Positions 48,239-60,190 of a stretch of 64,000 nt of DNA are shown piece by piece. The stretch spans positions 20,643,968 through 20,707,967 of the forward strand of contig CP141141.1 of the NCBI GenBank assembly GCA_035235625.1. The letters run 5' to 3'. The stretch is from Saururus chinensis (lineage: Eukaryota; Streptophyta; Magnoliopsida; Piperales; Saururaceae). A program made the translations under genes and the position numbers. The stretch's first letter is position 1. Each line of letters opens with the position of its first letter. The notes beneath the pieces were generated by a model, which saw only the letters and a program-made list of their open reading frames with translations, ran no database searches and had not been told where the DNA came from.

Positions 48239-50193
48239 ATATTTAAACAAATAAGAATCATCTTAGAAGAAGTGTTTTACCTCCGTGAAGAATTTGTTTC
48301 TATCCTGTTGAGTCCAATGAGTAGGAGTTTTACTTATTACCAGATAGTTTGCAATGTCTGCATAACAAGGAATATGAGAGGTGCTGAACAATTGTTCATT
48401 AAGAAATGAATCCTTGATTGGCAATGGTTCCAAGGAATCAGAAAACTCTAATCTTGACAAGTGATTGGAAACCACATTCTCTACTCGTTTCTTGTCTTTG
48501 ATGTTGAGATCAAATTCTTAGAGTAGGAGGATCCACTTGAGCAATCTTGGCTTTGCATCCTTCTTACTTAGAAGATAATTTGAGAGCTGCATGGTCTATA
48601 AAAATAATAATTTAGGAACCAATAAAATATGATCTAAATTTATCAGGTGCAAATACTGTAATAAGAAGTTTCTTTTCAGTAGTTGAGTAGTTCATTTGAG
48701 AGCTATTTAAAGTCTCACTTGCATAATAAAAGACACAAGGCTTTTTATCTTTTCTTTGCCCAAGAACAGCCCGAACAACATAGTCACGAGCATCACACAT
48801 GATTTCAAAAAGCAAACTCCAATCGGGTGGTTGCATAGTAGGAGCAAAAATGAACACATTCTTTAGTTTTGTGAAGGGTTGCTTACATGCTTCACTCCAT
48901 TCAAAGGAGTTGTCCTTTGATAAAAGGTTGCACAATAGCCTAGATATAACACTAAAATCTTTAAGAAACCTTCTATAAAATCCTACATGCCCCGAAAAAC
49001 ATCTAACATCTTTAATTGTTTTTGGGCTAGGAAAATTAGCAAACAATTCAATTTTGGCTTTATCCACTTGAATTCCTTACATATAAACAATATGACCAAG
49101 TACAATTCCCTTAATAACCATAAAATGACATTTTTCCCAATTTAAAATAAGGTTTTTCTCCTCACATCTAACCAAAACTTTTTCCAAATTATTAAGACAA
49201 TCATTAAAAAAATCTCCAAAGAAAAAAAATTTCCATAAAAACTTCAAGAAAACGCTCACCATATCACTAAATATACTCATCATGCATCTTTAAAATGTGG
49301 TAGAAAACTTACACAATCCAAATGGCAATCTTTAATAAGAAAAGGTACCAAATGGACATATAAAAGTTGTCTTTTCTTGATCCTCAAGTGCAATATCAAT
49401 TTGGTTATACTCAGAATATCCATCAAGGAAATAATAAAAATGATGATCAGCCACCCTTTTTAAGATTTGGTCCATGAATGGTAAAGGGAAAATGAACTTT
49501 CCTAGTGATAGTTGAGTTTCTAATAGTCAATACACATGCACCAACCGGTGGTGACCCTAATTAGGATCAACTCATTTTTTACTATAGTCACACTGAATTT
49601 CTTGGGAACTACTTGGGTAGGACTTACCCACTGACTATCAGAAGTAAGGTATATGATCCCTACATATAACAATTGCAGGACTTCTACTCTTACAACCTCT
49701 TTAATGTTAGGGTTCAACCTATGTTGCATTTCTCTAGAGGGTTTAATATTATCTTCCAAAAAGATCCTCTAAGTGCAAATTAAGGGACTAATTCTCTTAA
49801 TATCAGCTATGGTCTAACCAATTGTAGTTTTATGCTCTCTGAGGACATGGAGCAACTTTTGCTTATGTGTGGTCCAATTGTGAGGAAACAACTGCATGGT
49901 ATGTCTCTCCTTCACCAAAAAAATGCATATTTCAGCTCATTAGGAAGGGATTTTAACTCAAGTTTGGGTATTTGGACAGTTGAAGGGAGGAGAGCACTAT
50001 TGGAATGAGGTAATTCCTCAAAGTGTGCTTTCCACTTTTTAGTATCTAACATAGGGGTTGACTCTAATAAAGAATTTACATCATTAATCTCATATTCATC
50101 ATCAAAATTAAAATGAGCAAGACAAGCCTCTAGAAGGTCAGAAAATGTAGAGATAAGATATTTGTCATGCACAAGACTTTCAATTATGTTCAC
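48239..50193 (-). pseudogene. Reverse transcriptase-RNase H remnant
   Basis: The RT entry region reads 'SREMQHRLNPNIKEVVRVEV' (49759-49520). Around 49230 the conserved F/YMDD is replaced by FMEI in the frame that reads 'RFLEVFM', so the two catalytic Asp are lost. 'CLNNLEKVLVRCEEKN' and 'EKCHFMV' follow. The connection and RNase H (49067-48612) read 'RCFSGHVGFYRRFLKDFS', 'YYASETLNSSQMNY' and 'TEKKLL'. The 48475-48263 frame 'MVSNHLSRLE' is the tail of RNase H. It is interrupted at 48238 by a solo LTR. Confidence 0.85.
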
Positions 50194-50473
50194 TTAATGA
50201 ACATCAACATCTCCTATTTACTTGCAAATATTTAAAATGTTCAGTTCTAAAGTAATATTTTCAAAAGAAAGATTCATAACACTATTTCTACAATTGATAA
50301 GAACATTAGAAGTAGCAGGAAATTGGCAGCCTAATATGACAGAAATTTGAGTACAAGCATTCAAAACTGGTTGTGTCCAAAACAATAAAATAAATAGGAA
50401 AGTAAAAAAATTCTAATTGTACTAGCACGCCCTCAACAATTCCTCTTGATGTTTTAACTGAGTAATCTGTCAG

Positions 50474-50734
50474 TTAAAGTGTAATGCTTGTTGGCTTTAA
50501 TTTACCAAGCCCTAATTGTTCATAAACAAAATAAGGTAAGTGATTAACACTTACCCCAAGATCAAGCAAAGCTTTTTCAATTTTATAACTTCCAATTATA
50601 TAAAATATAATTGGGCAACTAGGATCTTCATATTTGGGTGGGGTGTTTTGTTGCAAAATTGCACTTACTTGTTCTATCAAAAATGTCTTCTTTTGTACAT
50701 TTAGTTTACGCTTGATTGTACAATGGTTTATCAA
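50474..50734 (-). pseudogene. Retropepsin-like protease remnant
   Basis: An 86-codon open stretch contains 'LLDLGVSVNHLPYFVYEQLG', the position of the catalytic D-[TS/L]-G motif; Athila-type proteases commonly have DLG here. It would process the gag-pol polyprotein. Confidence 0.8.
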
Positions 50735-50879
50735 AAAATTTGAATAAGATGGAATTCGTTTAATGGAATCTAAGAGAGGAATGTTAATCTTACCTTGTTT
50801 AAATTTTTTAAGAATGCCACCATTTTACACCAATTTAGAAGAAGATTGCAATCTTTGAGGAAAAGGGGGAGGAATAGGA

Positions 50880-52400
50880 GAAACACAATTAGAGTTGTCA
50901 AGTTTATCAGTTATCACCATGTTTTGAATTCAAAGACGCCTTAGGTTGAACAACTTTCTTTGGAATGTCTTTGTTAATACCTTTTCTACTTCTCAAAATG
51001 GTGATGGACTTAGCATTATCTTCTTGTGAACTTTAAGAATTCAAATTTTCAATTACAAATTGACTTCTAAGATTTGGTTGAGGTCGAAAAGGAAACTTTC
51101 CTTCTTTTTGAGTGCTCAAGGATGTGGATAACTGAGTGATAAAAGTCTTCAAGTCATTAATGACTTGCATTATTTGGTTGTTAATTTTTGCATGACTCTG
51201 CATGAATGTTTACAATGTGTCTTCAAAAGTTTTCTTATGTGGTAGAACATAAATTAAAGAAGAAGGAGGTACCTCACATTAGACTGATTTCTCAAACTAA
51301 AGTTAGAATAATTTCTTAAATTAAGAGTATAAGTTTTAGAATAAGGAGAAGAGAAATGTCTTTTGTAAGTATGCATAACATTTACTTGAGTATGTAACAC
51401 CTCATAAAAAAAGGGATTGTTGGACAATCTTGTGTTTGGTGTCCATCACTCTCACTTATGCTACAAATATCTTGTGCCTTTTGAAAAGCTTTAGACATAT
51501 TTTCCTTATAAATTTCCATAGCCTCAAATTTTTTAGTTAAACTTACAATTTTTGCTTTCGCGACATCCTTTTCTTTAAGAAGGTACATAACCCCCTTAGT
51601 TGTCACATTAGATTTTTTCTTATTAATACTTTCAAATTTATTAGAATCTTTCAATGATTGAGCATTTTCAATCAACATATCAAAATAATCTCATGCTTCC
51701 TTAGGTTCTTTACTAAAAAATTCTCCATTACACATTACTTGAACAAATAACCTTATTTGAGAAGCTAAGCTATTATTAAAGAAACTAATTGTACACCATA
51801 TTTCATATCCATGATGTAGGTACAACAATAAAAGTTCTTTAAATATTTCTCAACATTTAAAGAAAGTCTCATTTTCTTTTTGTAAAACGTTTATGATATT
51901 CTTTCTAAGTGTATTAGTTCTACGGGTGGGGAAAAACTTTTTCAAAAATTCTCTTTACATTTATTGTCATGTTTCAATGGATCTTGGCTTTAAAGAATTC
52001 AACAAATTTTTTACTTTTTAAAAAAAAATAGAAAGAGTTTTAATATTCTAATAACATCATTAGAAACATTTTGGTTTGGCAAAGTCGCATAAACCTCTTA
52101 AAATTCTTTTAAATTTAAATATAGACTTTTCGAATCTAAGCTATGAAATTTGGGTAGTAATTGAATTACTTTTGGCTTAATATGAAAACCACCCACAGTA
52201 GTTGGAAAAATTATGTAAGAAGGAGAACTTAATCTAGTTGGTTGCAAATAATCACAAAAGATTTTAACTTGTTAATTATTTTGCACTTCACTAAAACTAT
52301 TATTACTTGTACCATCATCCATAGTGTTCAAAGAATGAAAAAATTTAGACATATTAAGAGCAATATCAACACTCTTTAAGCAACCACTTTGGTTACACTA
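50880..52400 (-). pseudogene. Athila-type gag remnant
   Basis: In shifting frames the minus strand gives 'SLYLNLKEFKRFMRLC', then the retrotransposon-gag core, then 'FSKEPKEA' and 'YFDMLIENAQSLKDSNKFES' (51678 downwards). A weak zinc-knuckle trace 'GHQTQDCPTIPFF' lies at about 51420. There are many single-base shifts in A/T runs. Confidence 0.75.
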
Positions 52401-52779
52401 CCATGAGCGGATAAAAAAAATAAGAAACTTTTTTTAGAAAGAACTAAAAAAAAGAATCAATAAAGTAAAACTAAAATAAAGAAGATCTATAAATTAACGA
52501 AAGCAAAACATGAAATTCAAACTTGAAATCTAAAAAAAATAATTCTAAAAAAAAATCTAAGAACTAAAAGAAATGAAGTGAAATAAAAATACCCAGAATG
52601 CTTCAAGTGGTATTCTCTAATTCATTGAACAATGATAAGTCCAAGAGATCTTTCCGGACAAGCTTCATCATTGATTCTTCTTCCCACTACACTCATTTTC
52701 AACAAAAGAAAAAAAAAGAAAGAAAAAAAAAAGAATAAATAGGGAGAATCTTTTGTAACTAGTGTTATTGTCACACGTT

Positions 52780-52802
52780 GCAATCCTTGGCAACATTGCA
52801 AA
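52780..52802 (-). other. Degraded primer-binding site
   Basis: On the minus strand, a few bases after the 5' LTR, the phrase TTGCAATGTTGCCAAGGATTG resembles the TGGCGCCGTTGCCGGGGAT site (tRNA-Asp type) used by Athila elements. Nearly all differences are C-to-T or G-to-A, as expected from decay of methylated cytosines. Confidence 0.6.
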
Positions 52803-52807
52803 AAACT

Positions 52808-54232
52808 TGTTACATCTAAACTATTGTTTCATTTAAATTAGTCAAAGCTTAGGGTTATATTACTTGCAAGTGTACAAGTGGATGTACTCTTACAAGGTTG
52901 AATTCACAAGGATTACCTTTGTGTGACTATCACAATTATTACAGAATAATAGGAGTAAAGAAGAATTAAGAGAGAAATAGTAGCAGAGTATTGAAGCAAT
53001 AAAGAGTTAAGTAAGAAATAAGATAAAGTGCTAAGGCATTAAGGGTCATTGTGACATTTAGTGATATTCTTCATGTGTCATGTTATCTCATTTAAAATAG
53101 AATGAATATTCTATCTAATCGGAAGATATGAACATTAAAAGCAAAAATAAAGATAGGAAATACTTTAGATAGATGAAGGATAAAAAAAAAATTTCTTCAA
53201 GAGTTTTATGTATCAAAACCACAAAAGATAAAAAAGGAGAGTCTTCAAACATCTTATGTATTAAGATCACAAAGAAATAAGAAAAATAATAATATTAAAT
53301 AAATATCACTTTAAATAACTAATGCTTACTTAAAACCATTGATGAAACATGAATAGAACTACATTAGATTTTTATAAATCACCTCTAGTCTTATCTAGAA
53401 TGCTTAGAAAGCCATTATGATGGAACTAAAAACTAAAAATACAAAAGAAGAGAAAAATAAGATAAGAGAGTTCCAAAGATAAGGATATGATGCCTCTCCC
53501 ATGTCCACTCCTCTATTTATAGGAGTCGAAAGGGTTGTTTTAAAGGGGAATGTCTAATTATACCCCTTGATTGCTTGATTAGTTGCTTCTTTGGCAATTA
53601 CTAGATTTTAAATTAGTTAAATAAATTAATAATTTATTTAGCAAATAAGTATTATTTAGTCTTCCTTTAGTTATCCAATCAGCCTAATTATCTTTCCTTA
53701 TATGTATAAATCACAACCAGTAAAAAGATCCTCTATGTCAATTGACTAGTTATCCCTTTGTATGTCCGATTTGACTCATATAACTTCAAAATTATAAATT
53801 TATTTTTAAATGATTATAGCCACGAAAATCTTCTTTCTAATGCCACCAGAATTGTATCAATCCAAATTTCACATACAAAGATATATTTTGAATATTAAGG
53901 TTGTGTCAATCTGTCCAAATCAGCATCTTCTCGAATTTGGTTCTCTTAATGGAAATCTAAAATCCAATGGGTCCACAAGACTGTGTTCAACCATTCCATG
54001 AATGTTTAGACAATTAGGAGCCCATTTTTTACTCTTAAATAGTTTTAGGTAGTTGGGCTTCACTTCCTCTTCCACTCAGATCCTATTGAGGCCCGTTGGA
54101 CATATAAACACAATGGAAGACCAACTCACTTATTGAAGATTTAAATAACCTAAATAAGCAATGAATTAACACAAAAGAGGATTGTAATTCAAGATTTGAA
54201 AACATTTAATTGAACAGTATTTCAGTGAATCA
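52808..54232 (-). repeat. 5' LTR of the Athila-type element
   Basis: 1,425 bp. A minus-strand TATA box (TATAAATAG, complement of 53513-53521) supports promoter function in this orientation. It ends TCA at 54232 on the plus strand, next to the GTTGT duplication. Confidence 0.88.
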
Positions 54233-55584
54233 GTTGTCGAACCCTCGCTACGAATGAATTAATTACTAAATCTAAGGAGGGAGTTTATCGGTCGAAACTT
54301 AAATGAACATAAACTTAAATTAAACAAAAGAAGTAATCAATTATACTAAAAGAAAGAGAGCAATATGATGGCACTTATGTTGGAAATCAAATTCACCATA
54401 AAATCATAACATTTACTTAATCTTTAATCTTAATCTAGTGTGAAATTGAACGTATTCTCAGCTACAAGCTAGAACTACTTTAGAAAGAATCATTAATTAA
54501 ATCCAACGCATGAACTATCTTCAACAAAAGCACAAATCATCTATACTAAACTAAAATATAGACATGAATCATATAATTTTAGTATAACTCATCCAATTTA
54601 TTAATCATATGAACATTAAAACTATTGCAGGGCCTTCTCATCCAAATCATAGAAATTAGAATCGATGTAAATCTCGAAATTGTATAAATCTATCCTTTAC
54701 AAAACAATAAATCAACATAGAAATGAATACACATGAAAAACTCGTCTATTAAAAAAGAAAATCCTTGTCTTGCAATTGTCATCATTCACAATTGAGATCT
54801 AACTGAAAAAGAAAAAGAAAATGGAACTTATCCATAGTTTCATCAACTCCTAAGTTAAAGAAAAATCTAGCTTGCATGGTAGAATGCTATTGAATCTCTA
54901 TTGAAAGCTTTCATTGCTCCTCCATCTTCTCCTCCCTTTTTCACTTCAAAAAATCTACTGAAATTTATCAATTTTGTGCCCCATATAACTTTATGTAGGT
55001 ATAAGAGTCACATGAAGCCATCTAATTGAAAAGGACTAAAAACTAACTTTAAATAAGAAATGACACATTAAGCCGTTTGATCGCCCTGGCTACCCGGTCG
55101 ATCACCTACACTATTTTTGCAATTAGAAAGTTTTGTTCAAATTCATCCAGTTTATGTTTCGGTAGCTTAATCTATCCACTAGATAGTCCATATTTTTAGT
55201 CTAGTTTTCTCTTTTGTTCATTAAACACTTTCATTCATCTCCATATTAATTTCCAACGTATTTGTGAATATGAAAAGTCATCCAAATTACTCATAAATAT
55301 GTCAAGAGTGTTTGGAATTATTCTTCACATTGTCCAAGGTACTCAATAAGTGTGTCTTACCTTCAAAACATAAAAAAAATACACTTTCAACGTGTATTAC
55401 ATAAATAAAATCCCGATTTGATTTAAATACATGTCAAATCTACTAATAGCACCCGAATTAATTAATAATTAAACTAAATATTAATATCTATCTTAACATA
55501 AATAAACCCTAATTAACCTAATACTATACTAGCAAATACATTAAAAAGGCTTTAAAATAGATATATTTCATGCTAATCAATTGA

Positions 55585-55836
55585 CTAAGGTCATTTATGT
55601 TGTGCATCATGGCTTGAATTTGTCTAATTAAGTAGAACTTATAATTTTCACTCTTCTAATATCCCTTCCTATGCTTAGACTTATGACTTTGATTTCTGGG
55701 AGGATTATTAAGTTTTGATACATTGTCAGTGTATGGAACAACCTTTATGGTATGCATGGATACTTTCATTTTAAGAAACATAGAGACACCCTTGAAACTA
55801 GAAGAATTTGACTCTTTAAACCCTAGTCCTTACTTA
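55585..55836 (-). pseudogene. Copia-type gag fragment, distal part
   Basis: The minus strand from 55836 reads 'GLGFKESNSSSFKGVSMFLK' and later 'NQSHKSKHRKGY', resembling the basic region before a gag zinc knuckle. It lies between two nested LTR insertions and is probably the continuation of the fragment at 61272-61750. Weak evidence. Confidence 0.4.
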
Positions 55837-56743
55837 TGTCACGACCTAGATTTTTAAAACCCTTTTTAAAAATAGCATGAACGGTAGTCACGAGAAAATT
55901 TTCTTTTCTTTCCTAAATACAAAACAAACTATTCAATTAAATATCCAGGTCATTGTAACTGGGGTTCACAAATACGAATATCAAATACATTGATATTACT
56001 ACACGTCTAAAAATTCACAAAGAACAACTCATCCATCTAAGTACAAGTTCGTCATCGGTCTGAAAATAAATTACAAGTTGACTCTCACGCCAAAGAAACA
56101 CTTACGTACCGGAGTTGCAGAAATGCAGAAACTTCTTCTTGTGTTTACCTGCCTTGGTCTCACTTGTCGTTGCCTCGTGAATATGCAACTAACAAAACCA
56201 AACAACCACAACAACAACAATGCAATCTCTCCGCCTTCAAGAGAAGAGCTTCCACAAGGACAAAATATTTTATTAATGTTTTTCGGATCTGGCCAACATC
56301 ACCAGATGTTAGTTGCCTACGTACTCATCAGACAACATATCCAATGTTTCCAATAAGATCCGATCAAGACATAGTTCTGCCTAAAACTACATTATACTAA
56401 AAAGCATAACATCACATATGCAATGCTTAAGTATTTTAAAGCTACCTACAATTTATGCAAGTCCTTTAATCCTTGCACTTGTCTAATTAACAAGCAATAT
56501 CAAATAATGTTATTAATTATCACACAACCCTTGTTCAATAATTAATGCTAACATCTTGCAAATAGTACCACATAAGGATAATATACAGAGCACTAAATAT
56601 AACATAGCTCAGAAACATGGCTAATCTTTAACCAATGAAGACTATCACAATGTACAAAACAATGGACACCATTCAGGAAACAATGCACTAATTGTTACTT
56701 GAAAATACCGACTCCCGCTCAAAGGAGTAATTGTATGCTAACA

Positions 56744-57153
56744 GAAATCCTATCATCTCTAGAGATCCACTTGGATCAGCCATTGGCCTAGAGATGTAGG
56801 TATCAGCTCTGCTCATGGATACACTGGTCGGAGGTAGATGAGCCTTCCATGATGCTCAAAAACCTGGTTTGCGCATTTGGAGGGATCCATCGTCCCAAAC
56901 GAGCGGAGACCACAAGGGTCTGAAAGATTACCGCCATGGCTATTATCAGAAATCCTAGCATCTCTAGAGATCCACTTGTATCAGCCATGGGCCTAAAGAT
57001 GCAGGTACCAGCTTTGCTCATGGACACACTGGCCGGAGGTAGATGAGCCTTCTATGATGCTCAAAAACCTGGTTTGCGCTTTTGCATGGATCCATCATCC
57101 CAAAGGAGCGGAAACCACAAGAATCTGAAAGATTACAGCCATGGCTATTGCTG
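56744..57153. repeat. 205-bp tandem duplication in giant LTR copy 2
   Basis: Two adjacent units with 205-bp offset, both containing 'gaaatcctaNcatctctag', 'tcatggaNacactgg' and 'aaaacctggtttgcgc'. They differ by about 10% from each other and are absent from copy 1. Confidence 0.9.
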
Positions 57154-57639
57154 TGAACTAACACAATGCTGAATGGACATATGACTTAATGCATCCAAAG
57201 ATTTAACACTAATCACACCCTATCATGTATGCAATCGACTCTCATGATTTGCAAGATAATAGGCAGACTTAGGGCTTAAGCATGTGCACTAATCAACATG
57301 ACAAGAACTCGGACTCATGCTGAGATGAACTGACCAATTCAACATTATAATGAAAAGGATTTGGGGCTGAGATGAACATCTCAAGTCAGCCACCTAACAT
57401 GACAAGTTCAGGTTGAAACAAACATCAATAATCAACCTAAGGTATATCGCAATTAAGGCTTAAATTCAAGGACAACATAGGCTAAAAATCAGAGGCTTTT
57501 TAGGCCGAACTTCAGAGACTTAATAAGCATGAAAACATCATGAACTAAGGCTCTACTATTAAGGATTCATTCAGCAAGATTATAATCTAAAACAAAGCTG
57601 AGAATCAAGTATTAGATATGCAACAATACAACCTAAACT

Positions 57640-60190
57640 AAGGCTGAGATTTAGGTATTCTCTTAGCATGGTTATAACATAAATCAATGCTGAGAATTTG
57701 GTATTAATTTGGCCAAAGTAGAGCCTAAAACACGGCTTCAAATTAGGGATTTAAATAAGCAAAAGTATAACCTTAATCTACGCTGCAAATCAGGGATCTA
57801 GATAAACAAAAGTTGAGCCTAAACACAAGCTTCAAATTAGGGATTTACTTGACCAAAGTGGAGCCTAAACCAAGGCTTCAAACCAGGGATTTACTTTACC
57901 AAAGTGGAGCCTAATACAAGGCTTCAAATCAAGGATTTACTTTACCAAAGTGGAGCCTAAACCAAGGCTTCAAATCAGGGATTTACTTTACCAAAATGGA
58001 GCCTAAACCAAGGCTCCAAATTAGGGATTTACTTTACCAAAGTATGGCCTAAAGTAAGGCCACAAATCAGGGATTAAATTAGCCAAAGGATGGCCTAAAG
58101 TAAGTGATAAGTATGAAATATATATCTATTTTATATGCTTTTTTACCTTATTTGCTAGTATAGAATAGGTTAATTTAGAGTTAGTTATAGTTTATTTAGA
58201 TTAAGATAGATATTAATATTTTAGTTTAATTATTAATAATTTTTTAGTTATTAGTAGTTTAGATATGTATTTGAATCAAGTTGGAATTTTAATTATATTC
58301 TACATGTCTAAAATGTGATGTTTTAATGTTTTGTAGGTAAAGCACTTATCGAAGTACTTGGATGATGTTTGGAATAATTGAAAATAATCTTGACATGCTT
58401 TAAAGTGATTTGGACAACTTTTCGGAGTTACAAACATGTTGAAAATTAATATGGACATGAAAAAAAGGGCTTAATGAACAAAAAATGGACTGTCCAGATT
58501 GCAGAAACAGTGTATCCGTTTGAACGGGCATGCAGGGCGTTCGATCGGGATAACGTGATTTTGAAGAAAATACAGTTCATATATACAGTTCAAGCGTTCG
58601 AATGGGCATGCAGGGCGTTCGAACGGCATAACGCGCAGTTTCCTTATTTCACCCAATTTTGAGTCCTTTTCATATACAACTCTTTCTTACGGATCTTAGA
58701 TCTATATAAAGATATATTTGGCTCGAAATTGAAGGTTAGCAAGTAGATTTTCTGAAGAGAAGAAGGAAGAAGAAGATGGAGAAGAACTCAAAGCTTTCAA
58801 TGGAGATTCAAGTGCTTTCTTCTACCATGGAAGGCTACACTTTTCTTTTACTTAGGAGTTGATAAAACTATAGATAAGTTTCAGTTTCTTTTCTTTTTAA
58901 TTTAGATCTTAGTTGTGAATTATGAGAATTGTATGATAAGGATTTCCTTTTTAATGGAAGAGTTTTTCATGTTTATTCAATTCTATGTTGATTTATTATC
59001 TTGTAGATGATAGATTGATGTAGTTTTGATATTTGCATCAATTCTAATTTCTGTGATTTAGATGAGATGGTTATACAATAGTTTTAATGTTCAGATAATT
59101 AATGACTTAGATGAGTTATACTAAGATTAGACGGGTCGTGCCTATAGCTATTTAGTGTAGATGATTCGTGCTATTGTCGAAGATAGTTCATGTCATGGAA
59201 GTTAATTAATGATTCTTGCTGAAGTAATTCTAGCTTGTAGCTGAGAATACTTGTTCATATTCACATTAGATTTAGATTAAAAGTTAAGGAATTGTTATGG
59301 TTCTATAGTGGATTCGATTTCATAAGTAAATTCCATTATATTAATCTCTACCTTTTAAACTAGTTGATTCTTTTCTTTTGCTTAAGTTAAGTTTAAGTTG
59401 TTTTTAGTTTTCAATTAGCAAATTTCACTTTAGATTTAGTAATAATTTATCCGTCCCTGAGGTTCGACAACCCTTAAATACTCATCCTAGTACAATTACC
59501 TTGTACACTTGCAAATGATTTAATTATAAACGATTAGTAAGGCCACGAATCAGGGATTAAATTGACCAAAGTATAGCCTAAAGTAAGGCCACGAATCAGG
59601 GATTAAATTGACCAAAGTATGGCCTAAAGTAAGGCCACAAACAAGAGAATAAATTGGCAAAAGTATAGCCTAAAGTAAGGCCACAAACCAGGGAATAAAT
59701 TGGCAAAAATATGGCCTAAAGTAAGGCCACAAGCCAGAGAATAAATTGGTCAAAGTTTGGCCTAAAGTAAAGCCACAAACTAAGGAATAAATTGGCCAAG
59801 GTTTGGCCTAAAGTAAGGCCACGAATCAGGGATTAAGTTGGCCAAAGTATGGCCTAAATTAAGGCCAAAAACCAAGGAATAAATTTGCCAAGGTTTGGCC
59901 TAAAGTAACGCAATAAACTAGAGAATAACTTGGCAAAAGTATGGCCTAAAGTAAGGCCACAAATCAGGGATTAAGTTCGCCAAAGTTTGACCTAAAGTAA
60001 AGCCACAAACCAGGGAATAAATTAGCCAAAGTATGGCCTAAAGTAAGGCCACAAACCAGGGAATAAATTAGCCAAAGTATGGCTTAAAGTAAGGTTTAAA
60101 CAAAGGAGAGAAACCAGGGATAAAATAAACAAAAGCAATGCCTAAACTAAGGCCATGAACCAGGGATAAAATTTAGCAGAGTTTATGCCC
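57640..60190. repeat. 46-bp minisatellite array (roughly 23 units), interrupted by copy C
   Basis: The unit is about 46 bp with core 'gcctaaagtaaggccacaaa' and 'cagggaataaattggcaaa'. Units at the left end are older variants ('gcctaaaccaaggcttcaaa'), grading into more uniform ones on the right. Split at 58104/59537 by a solo LTR. No spacers of the CRISPR type. Confidence 0.92.
58105..59536 (+). mobile_element. Solo LTR, TGATAAG family, copy C
   Basis: 1,432 bp with perfect flanking repeats GTAAG (58100-58104 and 59537-59541). It starts TGATAAGTATG and ends CGATTA (CA changed to TA). It inserted into the minisatellite core 'aaagtaaggcc', which resumes exactly after the duplication. Near-identical to copies A and B. 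Confidence 0.92.

Larger units (their letters stand above)
41633..54232 (-). mobile_element. Athila-type Ty3/gypsy retrotransposon, degraded
   Basis: LTRs at 41633-42578 (3') and 52808-54232 (5') both begin TGTTACA(C/T)CTAAAC on the plus strand. Perfect 5-bp target repeats GTTGT lie at 41628-41632 and 54233-54237. Minus-strand order is LTR, primer-binding site, gag, protease, RT, RNase H, integrase, LTR, which is the gypsy order. The protease phrase 'VYEQLGLGKLKPTSITL', the gag style and a tRNA-Asp-like primer site point to the Athila lineage. Frames are broken throughout, and a 3.8-kb solo LTR sits between RNase H and integrase. Confidence 0.87.
41562..55579 (-). mobile_element. Solo LTR, TGATAAG family, copy D, split by an Athila-type element
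   Basis: The two halves, 41562-41632 and 54233-55579 (sharing GTTGT), form one inverted copy: it starts TGATTGTTTATAATT and ends CATGCTAATCA. Perfect 5-bp repeats ATTGA flank the whole (41557-41561 and 55580-55584). With the insert removed it is about 1.41 kb, like copies A-C. It is more diverged from A-C than they are from each other. Confidence 0.88.

Noticed and set aside
57640-60190. Possible CRISPR-like array
   Set aside because: Units are contiguous 46-bp repeats without unique spacers, in a plant LTR.
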